Of a stretch of DNA of 64,000 nt, positions 1-8,926 are shown one piece after another. Under the pieces are notes generated by a model, which saw only the letters and a program-made list of their open reading frames with translations, was not told the DNA's origin and did not search any database. Made by a program: the position numbers and the translations under genes. Positions within the stretch are counted from its first letter, which is position 1. Each line of letters begins with the position of its first letter. Source of the DNA: Nitrospira sp. MA-1 (GTDB lineage: Bacteria; Nitrospirota; Nitrospiria; Nitrospirales; UBA8639); assembly GCA_032139905.1 (NCBI GenBank), contig JAQJDB010000007.1, positions 992,001 to 1,056,000 of the forward strand, read 5' to 3'.

Positions 1-124
1 CTGAAGTCCCCTCCAGTACCGACTTCTGCGTTTTGTAGCATGGATGAGTGTTCGTTGGCATCGATGTTGCGGGGTCAATGAATTGCCGGCGCTGGTTTGG
101 GTGTGATGGACCGGCCTCCGAAAT

Positions 125-192
125 GCCCGACCTCTCAAAGAGGAATTCTGGCGTCGGCACTTAATTGGCACTCAAAGGGTAGGAGGTCGGGC
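125..192. repeat. 10-bp inverted repeat upstream of the multicopper oxidase gene
   Basis: GCCCGACCTC at 125-134 is repeated as its exact reverse complement at 183-192, with about 48 bases between the arms. The arms lie about 100-160 bases before the multicopper oxidase start. They could be an operator, part of a folded leader, or the end of an upstream transcript. Apart from this I see nothing coding in positions 1-288. Confidence 0.35.
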
Positions 193-288
193 TGTTCTTC
201 GAGATACCGGAAATGTTGAAACGAGTTGGTTGGTTGAGAGTAAAAAAAACTGAAGTTTTATTCACCCCATAAGTAAGGAGGCCGGAGA

Positions 289-3200
289 ATGTATCACGGC
301 AAGAGTAGATTTCTCACTGCGTCGGTATTTTTGGCGCTGATGGGAGGGGGGACCTTCTGGGCTTCCCCATCCTTTGTCAGTGCGGAAAATGCCTCTCCTC
401 CACATGCCCACCAGACAGGGATGCCCTCGCAGTCTCCTGGTTGGGCAGAACAGCTCAAGGGCCAGACCATTGTGGAAGATGCGATGGAAGGTCGAGCGGA
501 ACGGGCGGCTCTGGTTGAGCAGCAGCATCAACGCATGATGCAGCAAATGCAGAAAGACATGGAGCATAAGGGTGCCGATACGGGTGCGTTCGATTCCATG
601 TCGATGATTCATCAATATGGCGGAGGCCCTGAAAACGGCTTGCTGGCGAGTACGGTCGGTGCCGAGCCGGTATCCATGAATGGGGGGCTCTGTCCCAAGA
701 CCGCACCTGTCCGGAATTACGATGTGGCAGCGATCAACGTGGAAATCAGTTTGAATCAATGGCTGGATTATTATCCGGGATACATGTATGCCTTGACCGA
801 AAATATTGACAAGATTCGTGAGGAAGAAGCCAAAAATGCCGCAGCACGGGAAGCGGAAGGGCATGCGGATCCGGGAGCCGTCAAAAACGGGATTCAGGAT
901 CAGTGGATTCAACCGTTGGTGATTCGCGGAAATCAAGGCGATTGCGTCAAAATCACTCTCCGGAACCAGTTGGAATTTGGCGAAGAAGTCAGTTTGCACA
1001 TTAATGGTTCGGATATGGTTATGAGCCAAACCGGTCAACCGGCGCTCACCACGAATCCTGACACGGTGGCGGAGGAAGGCCAGGCCATTGAAATGGAGTG
1101 GTACATCCATCCCGATACGCAAGAAGGCGGAAAGCAATTTCATACCTTCAGCAATGATCGAGAGCTAACAGTCATGGGGCTGTTCGGTGTCTTTGTCGTA
1201 GAACCCCGTGGATCGAAATATTATGAACCCTTAGGCACGGGACCAGCCACCGAAGCCACGAGTGGATGGCAGGTGATGATCGATAATGAGGACGGTCCGG
1301 ACTTTCGGGAATTTGTCCTGATTTATCATGAGGTCGGTGATGAAGCTTTCCGTCCCGTTAATAAGCATGGAGATTTCCTGCCACAACGGGATCCCCTTAC
1401 CGATGCCTACCGTCCGGGTGCGCGGGCGCTCAACTATCGCAGTGAGCCGTTCGGCATCAATAACATGCATGTGCAACATGAGTATTTCGGGTTTGAAGAT
1501 GAATCGATGGCGTATGATGCCTATACCTTCGGCGATGCGGCTCCGACCATTCCACGAAGTTATTTGGGAGATCCTGCTAAATTCCGTGTGGTGCATGGCG
1601 GATCGGAAGTCTTCCATTCGCATCATCCTCATGGTGGGTCGATTCGATGGCAACGCAGCCCACGGGCAACCCAAATGCCTGTCTGGAATACCGGGCAAAA
1701 CGGGCCGGTGAAATATCCCATCGTCCGTACGAAGTCCGACCGGGTTGATGTGGAAGCCATTGGGCCATCGGAAGCGTTGGATCTGGAAACCGAATGCGGT
1801 TCGGGTCTGTGTCAATGGTTGGCGGGAGATTTTCTCTTCCATTGCCATGTGGCGCATCACTATGTGGCCGGGATGTGGGGCTACTGGCGCGTCTATAACA
1901 GCATGCAAGAGCCTGGGTATCAAAATGACGTGATGGCGCCGTTACGGGAATTGCCGGATCGGATCGGCCGAATCCACAAGTCGGTAACATCGGATCAACT
2001 TGTGGGCAAGACCGTCAGTTGGTTTGGTAAGCAATTTAAAATTGTGGATAAAGGCAAGAGCGATTGGAAAGCCGAGCCGGCGGTCGTGAATCTCAAGGAC
2101 TGGGTAGAAATGCAGCTCACCAATCAAGGCAAGCCCGGACACAAAGATGATGAGCTCGGGCAGTTGAAAGCCTATGATGCCAGTGTCCTGGATTGGGTGT
2201 GGCAAGGCAATAAGGCCATGAGTGAAAAAGAGCCGACGCTTGGTGGTAACCCGAAATATCGGCCGGAGTGGCTGGGGTATAAACCGGGCGAACGACGCGC
2301 TATTGCGTTTGAGCCCAAGACCGGAAAAGTGGCTTGGCCATGGCTGACGCCCCATTTCGGCAAGCGCGCGCCGTTTTCCAACGATCATAATCCGGCCCCC
2401 TGGTTGGAAATGATCCGATTGAATCCGGATGGCACACGGTCGGTCGAGCCGGCTAAAGCCGGGGAAAACGGCCCGTGGAGTCTGTGCCCGGATCGTGCCG
2501 GATCGCAAGACTATAAGGTGCATTTCATTAAGTTGCCGATTGAATTATCGGCGGCGGAAGGAAAAGAGCCGGCGATTGTGGACCCCAACGGGTTGCTGTA
2601 TGTCGTTCACGACGAAGAAGAAGAGGTTCGAGCCAACAACGACAAAAAATTTCCGTTGGTGGTGCGAGCGAATGTGTATGATTGCATCGACTGGACATTG
2701 ACCAGTGAGTGGTTGGATGACGATATCACCAACTTCCAATCGTCTAAGATCAATACGCATTTCCATTTCTTCCAGTTTGACAATCAAGGTTCAGATGGCG
2801 TGAGTTCGGGCTTTTCGTACGAGCAGTCCATGCGCCCGTTTACTGAATTTGATAAAAAGACAGATAAAGGGTTGCCGATTCCGATGAATGCCAAGGTCAC
2901 CCAGGCCGCCAAAAAAGGCGACAAAACCTTGGTTGTTTCCAATGCCAAGCAATATCATGTGGGCATTCCGATCTTGATTGGTGCGGATAATGTTAAAGGC
3001 CAGGAAGTGCAGCGGATCGTCAAAATTGATGGCAGTACGTTGACGTTTGCTCAGCCATTAAGGAATCCGCATCCGGTCAATGACATTGTGACCGTGGAAT
3101 ATGTCCGGCAGCGGTTCTGGGTGGATGCGGATGTCGGCAGTGTGTTCTGGCATGACCATGCCTTTGGCGGCACGACGTGGCCACACGGGGCAGTCGGAAC

Positions 3201-5172
3201 CATGATTGCCGAACCATTTGGTTCCACCTGGCACGATCCGAAGACCGGGAAACGGATTCGAACGGGGCCGGTGGCCGATATTCATGCGGTGGAACGTGTG
3301 GGGCATGATGTGGCCGGAAGCTTCCGCGAATTGATGGTGCACATCATGGATACGGTGCCGCACACGGTGAACATCGTGACGGCGGGCAATCCTCCAGGGC
3401 AACCGGTGGATGTAGCTTTGGAAGCCGGTCGGACGGTCTCGTTCATCATGCCGCCGAATGATAAAATCAAGATGACGCCTATGCCGTTCTTGAATGGCGG
3501 TACCCATACTACTGGCGGGGCATTCAATTTCCGGGCAGAGCCGTTCGCACAACGGTTGGTCAATAACCCGGACCCATCGCAAATTTTCAGCAGTGTGGTA
3601 CATGGCGATCCCAGCACGGCCATGGTTCGGGCCTACTTGGGCGATGCAATTGTATTCCGCCTGTTGGATGTCACGATGAATGAAAGTAATGTGTTCACGT
3701 TATCGGGGCATACCTTCTGGTCGGAACGATATGCGCAAGAAGCGAATCGCAAGCATTCGTTGCATATCGGGATTGCCGAACGGTACGACTTAGTCATTCC
3801 GGAAGCAGGTGGTCCGCGCCATCAGGCCGGCGATTATATGTTCTTTAATGGCCGGAGTTCGAAGTTTTCGGAAGGTTCTTGGGGGCTCATACGGGTCTTG
3901 GATAAACCGGTGGATGATCTTCAGCCATTGCCGAATAAAGCGTATGGCAAAGAAGGCATGCCGGAGCGATTGCCGGTGTGTCCCAAAGAGGCTCCTGTGA
4001 AGAGCTTCAATGTTGTGGCCATAGATCATCCGGGGATGAGTTTTAATAGCAATGCACCGGAAAGCATTGAAGTCGATTTTGAACGCAAGATTGAATTGCG
4101 CAATCCTGACGCCAAGATCTATGTCCTCGAAGATGAGGTGAAAAAGGTCGGGGCCGATGCGCAGCCCATGCCGTTGACATTACGGGCCAACGTGGGTGAC
4201 TGTCTTCAAGTCAAATTGACGAATAAACTCAAAGAAGGGCGAGCGTCGTTCTCGGCCTTCGGACTGGCATTTGATCCCAAAGATTCCCAAGGTCTGAATT
4301 TGGGGAACAACCCCGGAGACCAAACCGTGGCGCCTGGGGAATCCCGGATGTATACCTATTATGCGGATCCCTTCAATGGTGAGACGCAGACTCTGGTGTG
4401 GGATTGGGGGAATGTATCCATGAATCCCCGCAACGGCCTGTTCGGCGGAATCATTATCGGTCCCAAAGGATCAATGTACCGTGATCCCAAAACCGGGGAA
4501 GACATTTCCCTGAAAAATAGTTGGAATGCCGATGTGATCGTTGATCGGACCATCGAAGGGCTTGAAAGCCGGGAGAGCTATCGGGATGTTGCCTTATATT
4601 TTCAGGACGAGGATAACATCATCGGGACGAGCTTCATGCCCTATGTGCAAAATGTGGCGGGGCTGACCGGCGTCAACTATCGCGCCGAACCCTATTTGCA
4701 GCGGGAAGAAGCCGGTTGCTCGTTGGGCCGGATGTTCCAACCGTGCCAAGTGGACAACCCGCAGGATCCTGTGACGCCGGTGATTGAGGCCCATGCCGGT
4801 GACAAAGTGCGGATTCACGTCTTTGGCGCCAGCAGTGAGCAGAACGGAATGTTCACTGTGGAGAAGCATGAATGGCCGATTGAACCCTTCCTGCCCGGTG
4901 CGGATATGATTAGCACCGTGGAGTTCTCGGGTTCAGAAGGTCTGGATGTCTTCTTGCCCTCGGCTGGTGGCAAATGGTCCATGACCGGAGATTATGTGTG
5001 GAGCAATGGCCGGTTACCCTATTCACAATCGGGACAATGGGGCTATCTGCGGGTGTTGCCGAGCACGGATCAACGGATTCAGCCATTGGATGGTTCGGCT
5101 ATGTCTTCCAAACAAGCGGCTCTCGAGGAGCCCAATGGCGAACCGCGAATTATTCCTACCGTTGCGAAGTAA
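289..5172 (+). CDS. Giant multi-cupredoxin multicopper oxidase, MnxG/McoA-like
   Basis: Exported copper oxidase of 1627 residues, far larger than laccases (about 500) and in the size range of the multi-domain MnxG/McoA Mn(II) oxidases. A signal peptide (about residues 1-32) follows a clear AAGGAGG ribosome site. Copper-ligand motifs seen: LHINGSD near 237, FHSHHPH at 442-448, the complete type-1/trinuclear motif HCHxxxHxxxxM (H518, C519, H520, H524, M529), HFHFFQFD near 824, WHDHAFGG near 954 and GHTFW near 1141. The QFDNQGSDG and FSYEQSMRP stretches after 824 and the WPHGAVGTMIAEP stretch after 954 resemble what I know of MnxG-type proteins. The HCH motif sits in the first third, not at the C-terminus as in laccases, which fits a six-or-more cupredoxin layout. 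The substrate is not shown by sequence: Mn(II), Fe(II), Cu(I) or another reductant are possible. Followed by a strong terminator. Confidence 0.85.
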   Translation: MYHGKSRFLTASVFLALMGGGTFWASPSFVSAENASPPHAHQTGMPSQSPGWAEQLKGQTIVEDAMEGRAERAALVEQQHQRMMQQMQKDMEHKGADTGAFDSMSMIHQYGGGPENGLLASTVGAEPVSMNGGLCPKTAPVRNYDVAAINVEISLNQWLDYYPGYMYALTENIDKIREEEAKNAAAREAEGHADPGAVKNGIQDQWIQPLVIRGNQGDCVKITLRNQLEFGEEVSLHINGSDMVMSQTGQPALTTNPDTVAEEGQAIEMEWYIHPDTQEGGKQFHTFSNDRELTVMGLFGVFVVEPRGSKYYEPLGTGPATEATSGWQVMIDNEDGPDFREFVLIYHEVGDEAFRPVNKHGDFLPQRDPLTDAYRPGARALNYRSEPFGINNMHVQHEYFGFEDESMAYDAYTFGDAAPTIPRSYLGDPAKFRVVHGGSEVFHSHHPHGGSIRWQRSPRATQMPVWNTGQNGPVKYPIVRTKSDRVDVEAIGPSEALDLETECGSGLCQWLAGDFLFHCHVAHHYVAGMWGYWRVYNSMQEPGYQNDVMAPLRELPDRIGRIHKSVTSDQLVGKTVSWFGKQFKIVDKGKSDWKAEPAVVNLKDWVEMQLTNQGKPGHKDDELGQLKAYDASVLDWVWQGNKAMSEKEPTLGGNPKYRPEWLGYKPGERRAIAFEPKTGKVAWPWLTPHFGKRAPFSNDHNPAPWLEMIRLNPDGTRSVEPAKAGENGPWSLCPDRAGSQDYKVHFIKLPIELSAAEGKEPAIVDPNGLLYVVHDEEEEVRANNDKKFPLVVRANVYDCIDWTLTSEWLDDDITNFQSSKINTHFHFFQFDNQGSDGVSSGFSYEQSMRPFTEFDKKTDKGLPIPMNAKVTQAAKKGDKTLVVSNAKQYHVGIPILIGADNVKGQEVQRIVKIDGSTLTFAQPLRNPHPVNDIVTVEYVRQRFWVDADVGSVFWHDHAFGGTTWPHGAVGTMIAEPFGSTWHDPKTGKRIRTGPVADIHAVERVGHDVAGSFRELMVHIMDTVPHTVNIVTAGNPPGQPVDVALEAGRTVSFIMPPNDKIKMTPMPFLNGGTHTTGGAFNFRAEPFAQRLVNNPDPSQIFSSVVHGDPSTAMVRAYLGDAIVFRLLDVTMNESNVFTLSGHTFWSERYAQEANRKHSLHIGIAERYDLVIPEAGGPRHQAGDYMFFNGRSSKFSEGSWGLIRVLDKPVDDLQPLPNKAYGKEGMPERLPVCPKEAPVKSFNVVAIDHPGMSFNSNAPESIEVDFERKIELRNPDAKIYVLEDEVKKVGADAQPMPLTLRANVGDCLQVKLTNKLKEGRASFSAFGLAFDPKDSQGLNLGNNPGDQTVAPGESRMYTYYADPFNGETQTLVWDWGNVSMNPRNGLFGGIIIGPKGSMYRDPKTGEDISLKNSWNADVIVDRTIEGLESRESYRDVALYFQDEDNIIGTSFMPYVQNVAGLTGVNYRAEPYLQREEAGCSLGRMFQPCQVDNPQDPVTPVIEAHAGDKVRIHVFGASSEQNGMFTVEKHEWPIEPFLPGADMISTVEFSGSEGLDVFLPSAGGKWSMTGDYVWSNGRLPYSQSGQWGYLRVLPSTDQRIQPLDGSAMSSKQAALEEPNGEPRIIPTVAK

Positions 5173-5200
5173 GCTGGACTCTCATTCCGAGGGTTAGCGA

Positions 5201-5239
5201 AAGCGGGGAAGCCACACTTCGGCTTCCCCGCTTTTTTTT
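5201..5239 (+). terminator. Rho-independent terminator after the multicopper oxidase
   Basis: A perfect 13-bp stem (AAGCGGGGAAGCC at 5201-5213 with its complement at 5221-5233), a 7-base loop and a run of eight T residues at 5232-5239. It ends the oxidase transcript, so the next gene probably has its own promoter or depends on read-through. Confidence 0.9.
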
Positions 5240-5310
5240 GAGTAAATGGTTCGATAGAATGACAGAGAGGATGCCCATTATTTCATTTATTTTATTTTGA
5301 GGAGGGAAGC

Positions 5311-6231
5311 ATGAAGGGCCGAATGATATGTAATGGAATCGTAGGTGTTGGGTTGATTGCTCTTATCGGGCAAACGGCTTGGTCCTATGATGAAATTACC
5401 GTGACTAATGGGGGAACCATTCAGGGGAAGGTGACCATTACGGGGGAAAAGCCCAGACCCATGGCTTTCAATCTGGTGACGATTCCCGATCCGGTGTTTT
5501 GTGGAACTATTTCCACGGGGACAGGTTGGAGAATCGTTGAAGATTTTATTATCGGGCCTGATAAAAGCCTCAAAGATGTGGTGGTTTATCTCAAAGAGAT
5601 TGAAAAAGGGAAACCGTTTCATATGCCTCAGGTCAGGATCGAATCAGTCGACTGTGATTTTGTTCCCTTTGTGAATGTGGTCCGTGACCAGGACAAAATT
5701 GAGGTCGTGAATATGGATCCGGTTGAGCATGATATTCAGGGTTATGAAACGGCCAGAGAACGAGGGGCCAGAGTATTGTTCAATCGTCCCTTACCGATGA
5801 ACCCGTATCATAAGGTGGCAGGAATATTTGGCAAGAAACATCTTCCCGGCGAACCGATGATCGAAAAAATTCATTTACGAAAGGGACGGAATGTGTTTGT
5901 GATGCAGTGCGGATTTCATCCCTATATGTTTTCCTGGGGATTGGTGCTTGAAAACCCGTATTATGCCATCACCCCGGAGGATGGAACATTTAAAATTACC
6001 GATGTTCCCCCTGGAGACTATGTGTTGACTGCCTGGCATCCCGGGATGAAGGAGTTTGTGGAGCAACAGGTCACAGTGACGGCTCAGAAGGCCACCGAGG
6101 CCAATTTTCAATATGAGGCTCCACAAGGTCGGCGTAGTGTGCATGAAATTGAGGAAAATCCCAGGTTTGGATTGGAGTTATTGGAAGAAGGGCTTGAAAT
6201 CGTGCCTTCGGTTAGACGCCAGATTCCCTAG
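5311..6231 (+). CDS. Periplasmic cupredoxin with carboxypeptidase-regulatory-like domain
   Basis: Exported protein of 306 residues; signal peptide about 1-25, GAGGAGG ribosome site just upstream. The middle part has plastocyanin-type copper ligands: H140 (VEHDIQGYE) and C200-x2-H203-x2-M206 (QCGFHPYM), which is the spacing of a blue copper site. From about 220 a CarboxypepD_reg-like beta-sandwich follows (DGTFKITDVPPGDYVLTAWHPG). It is probably a periplasmic one-electron carrier. Lying 138 bp after the multicopper oxidase and before a heme protein, it is a reasonable electron partner for either, but that is inferred only from position. Other cysteines (for example in the VFCGTIS stretch near 70) suggest an added disulphide or metal site. 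Copper binding is confident; the partner is not. Confidence 0.75.
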   Translation: MKGRMICNGIVGVGLIALIGQTAWSYDEITVTNGGTIQGKVTITGEKPRPMAFNLVTIPDPVFCGTISTGTGWRIVEDFIIGPDKSLKDVVVYLKEIEKGKPFHMPQVRIESVDCDFVPFVNVVRDQDKIEVVNMDPVEHDIQGYETARERGARVLFNRPLPMNPYHKVAGIFGKKHLPGEPMIEKIHLRKGRNVFVMQCGFHPYMFSWGLVLENPYYAITPEDGTFKITDVPPGDYVLTAWHPGMKEFVEQQVTVTAQKATEANFQYEAPQGRRSVHEIEENPRFGLELLEEGLEIVPSVRRQIP

Positions 6232-6390
6232 CGGCCTGTTTTGTGTGCCCTGAGTGGGCATTCGGCAAATGGGGAAATTGATGACAGATTGTCCACGAAC
6301 AGGAGAAGTCTCCTGAGGGAGTCCGATCGAAGCAAGGCAACAGGATGTTGATTCATTTACTGAAGTGATGACGGACAAAAGGAGGCCATC

Positions 6391-7023
6391 ATGCGAATAC
6401 GGATGTTGTTCTTAGGAGTTCTGTTTGGGGCAATCGTGCTCTCAGGCAGTTGGGGAAAAATTCAGGCTGCCGAGGAGGCTGAATCGGAAGTGCGAATGGC
6501 CCCAGGCACTGAAGTGAATTTCTCTCCGGAAGTTGTGGCCGGGTATATCCATGCGGTGATTGCCGCAGACCGGGCACTCTATACGACTCATGTCGTGGAT
6601 CGCATGCAGGAGAATCGAATCGTGATTGCCGCAGAGGCCTGGAAGCAACGGAAGGCGCTTCCGCTCCCGGCGCAGATGCTCTTGATGGGTGGCAAAGTGG
6701 CCGAAATGGGCGGATCCGGCCTGCGGTATCGTCTGGCCAGCCTGTGGCCTATTTATGAGGAGAACGGGCCGAGTACGGATTTCGAAGAGGCCGGATTAAA
6801 ATCTGTGGCCGAGAATCCTGATGAGGTCTATAGTGGAATTATCAAGAGAGGAGATCAACGGTTTTTTAAAGCCATCTTTGCGGATCGGGCCGTTTCTAAG
6901 GCCTGTGTGGAGTGTCACAACGGACATTTGTTGAGTTCTAAACATGACTTTAAGTTGGGTGATGTCATGGGCGGCATCATCATTTCGTTTCCACTCCCCT
7001 CAGAAAAAAAAGAAACACACTAA
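6391..7023 (+). CDS. DUF3365 (Tll0287-like) periplasmic heme protein
   Basis: Protein of 210 residues with a signal peptide (about 1-27) and an AAAGGAGG ribosome site. The body matches the DUF3365/Tll0287-like pattern: a helical N-terminal part, a GSGLRYR turn and a C-terminal part carrying one c-type heme motif, CVECH at 172-176. In this family the domain often acts as a redox or ligand sensor, or as a soluble heme protein. Here there is no histidine kinase or cyclase attached, so a soluble periplasmic cytochrome is likely. It is third in line after the multicopper oxidase and the cupredoxin, separated by 160 bp, so it may be co-regulated with them. Confidence 0.75.
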   Translation: MRIRMLFLGVLFGAIVLSGSWGKIQAAEEAESEVRMAPGTEVNFSPEVVAGYIHAVIAADRALYTTHVVDRMQENRIVIAAEAWKQRKALPLPAQMLLMGGKVAEMGGSGLRYRLASLWPIYEENGPSTDFEEAGLKSVAENPDEVYSGIIKRGDQRFFKAIFADRAVSKACVECHNGHLLSSKHDFKLGDVMGGIIISFPLPSEKKETH

Positions 7024-7064
7024 CGATCACAGACCGTTCCTCGATTATTACATCCGGAATCAAG

Positions 7065-7099
7065 ACGGTGGCTGAGGGAGTTGAACCCGCAGTCACCGT
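7065..7099. terminator. Possible bidirectional terminator hairpin
   Basis: Arms at 7065-7074 and 7090-7099 pair over ten positions with one G-T pair, loop of 15. It lies in the 100-bp gap between the convergent heme-protein and ABC-permease genes. No long T run follows, so this is a weak call. Confidence 0.3.
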
Positions 7100-7123
7100 T
7101 TGTCTGCCTGATGTCCGACCTTT

Positions 7124-7933
7124 TCATGATTTTCTTCGTGAGGTCTGTTCTTTCACATCCAGCCGATCTCTCAGCCAATCCCCCAACATGTTTGCCGCGA
7201 GAACGACCGCCATGAGGGTCAAACCCGGGAAGATGACCAGGTGGGGGGCCACCAACATATAGCGGGTCCCGTCGCGGATCATGCTGCCCCATGATGCGGC
7301 AGGAGGTTGAACCCCCAGCCCCAAAAACGAAAGGCCTGCTTCGGCGATGATGGCCCCGGCGATACCGAAGCTGGCTTCAACAATGAGCGGGGCCATGATT
7401 AACGGCAGAAGGTGGTGGAAAATAATTCGCCAGGGCGGCGCGCCGATAGCTTGGGCGGCCAGCACGTGATCGGCGTGTTTGAGGGCAAGCACCTGTCCTC
7501 TCGCCAGTCGGGCATATCCCACCCATCCCACGATTCCCAAAGCCAGAATCACATTCCCGATTCCCGGTCCCAAGGCTCCGGCGAGGGCGATGGCCAGCAG
7601 TAACCCGGGGAAGGCGAGCATGATGTCCACCATTCGTACAAAGACCGCATCGACCCATCCGCTGAGATAGGCACTGGAGACGCCGAGAATGCCTCCAAGA
7701 CTGACCCCCAGGGCGACCACGCACAGAGAGACAAAGAACGACGTTTGTGCGCCGCTGATCAGGCGGTCGGCAACCGGTCTGCCCAATTCATCATGTCCTA
7801 ACCAGTGCTCCAGGCTTGGCGGGGCAAGGATATTGGTGAGATCAATCGCATCAGGGGTTAAGGAAAACAGGGGAAGGCAAATGGCCAGGAAGGACCATGA
7901 GGCGATGATGGAAAGTGGGAGCCAAAGACGCAT
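7124..7933 (-). CDS. ABC transporter permease, DppC/OppC type
   Basis: Inner-membrane permease of 269 residues for a peptide, opine or nickel-type uptake system. It has an N-terminal membrane segment, the VADRLISGAQTSFFVS entry typical of DppC proteins, and the coupling EAA-like loop AAQAIGAPPWRIIFHHLLP around residues 155-175, followed by further membrane helices (six in all by eye). It starts two bases after the stop codon of the DppB-type gene, so both are translated from one message. The substrate cannot be told from sequence. Somewhat shorter than typical DppC (about 290-300). Confidence 0.85.
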   Translation of the reverse strand: MRLWLPLSIIASWSFLAICLPLFSLTPDAIDLTNILAPPSLEHWLGHDELGRPVADRLISGAQTSFFVSLCVVALGVSLGGILGVSSAYLSGWVDAVFVRMVDIMLAFPGLLLAIALAGALGPGIGNVILALGIVGWVGYARLARGQVLALKHADHVLAAQAIGAPPWRIIFHHLLPLIMAPLIVEASFGIAGAIIAEAGLSFLGLGVQPPAASWGSMIRDGTRYMLVAPHLVIFPGLTLMAVVLAANMLGDWLRDRLDVKEQTSRRKS

Positions 7934-7935
7934 GG

Positions 7936-8862
7936 TTAATCGGTGGTGAATTGGATGCGAGGGTCCAACCAGGCATACAGCAAATCAGTCAGCAGATTCA
8001 CTACGATATAAGTCACGCTGATACAGAGCACCGCCGCTTGCACGACCGGATAGTCCCGTTGTTGAATGGCTTCAATCATCAGAAGGCCTAATCCCGGCCA
8101 GGCAAACACCGTTTCAGTGATCACCGCTCCACCAAGCAATCCCCCGAGCTGAAGGCCCAGGAGAGTCAGGATGGGTAAGAGGGCATTGGGGAGTGCATGG
8201 TGCAAGACCGCCCGGGTGGAGGAGAGGCCTTTGGCGCGGGCGGTTCGCATGAAGTCCTCCCCCAATACCTCAAGAACACTGCTCCGGATCATTCTGGCCA
8301 GGATGGCCGCCATGGCCGTGCCGAGTGTCAGGGCAGGCAGCACGACTGAGTTCCAGCCCTCCTGCCCGCTCACGGGAAACCAACCCAGCCAGAGTGCGCC
8401 GACTAAAATGAGTAAAGGACCCATCCAGAAATTAGGAATTGACATGCCGAACAACGCAAACCCCATGGCACCATAATCCAGAGGAGTATGTTGGCGCACA
8501 GCCGCGACGAGGCCAAGTGGTAGCGCCAAGGCGATTGCCACAAGCAGGGAGACGAGACTTAAGTAGAGGGTGGCGGGAATGCGTTCGATGAGCAGATCTA
8601 CAATTGCCCGACCTGAAAAAAGCGAGGTGCCCAAATCCAAATGCAGAAGTCCCTTGAAATAGATCCACCACTGTTGATGGAGAGGGAGATCCAAGCCTAA
8701 GGCATGGCGTAAGCTTTCCTTGTCTGTCGGTTGAGCCGATTCACCCAACATCACTTCTACGGGGTCGCCTGGAATAAGATGAATCAACAGAAAAACCAGG
8801 CAAATCACTCCCAGGATGGCGAGCATCGCGCTCAGGATTCTGGTCACCAGGAAATGAGTCAT
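7936..8862 (-). CDS. ABC transporter permease, DppB/OppB type
   Basis: Partner permease of 308 residues, usual length for DppB. N-terminal membrane helix with LLIHLIPGDPVEVMLG, the conserved DppB opening; EAA-loop region TARAKGLSSTRAVLHHALPN near residues 195-215; C-terminal ITETVFAWPGLG motif near 250. Read in the order binding protein, DppB, DppC. No DppD/DppF ATPase gene is next to it, so the ATPase must be encoded elsewhere or shared with another transporter. Confidence 0.88.
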   Translation of the reverse strand: MTHFLVTRILSAMLAILGVICLVFLLIHLIPGDPVEVMLGESAQPTDKESLRHALGLDLPLHQQWWIYFKGLLHLDLGTSLFSGRAIVDLLIERIPATLYLSLVSLLVAIALALPLGLVAAVRQHTPLDYGAMGFALFGMSIPNFWMGPLLILVGALWLGWFPVSGQEGWNSVVLPALTLGTAMAAILARMIRSSVLEVLGEDFMRTARAKGLSSTRAVLHHALPNALLPILTLLGLQLGGLLGGAVITETVFAWPGLGLLMIEAIQQRDYPVVQAAVLCISVTYIVVNLLTDLLYAWLDPRIQFTTD

Positions 8863-8926
8863 GACGAGATTGGAAAAGGCGCTAATTGGAAAAAAGAAGA
8901 TTCCCCGACCTGGTTATGGCACCGTG

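Noticed and set aside
262-1143. Long open frame on the minus strand across the multicopper oxidase gene
   Set aside because: It mirrors a gene with clear motifs, ribosome site and signal peptide on the plus strand, and its own translation has no recognisable pattern.
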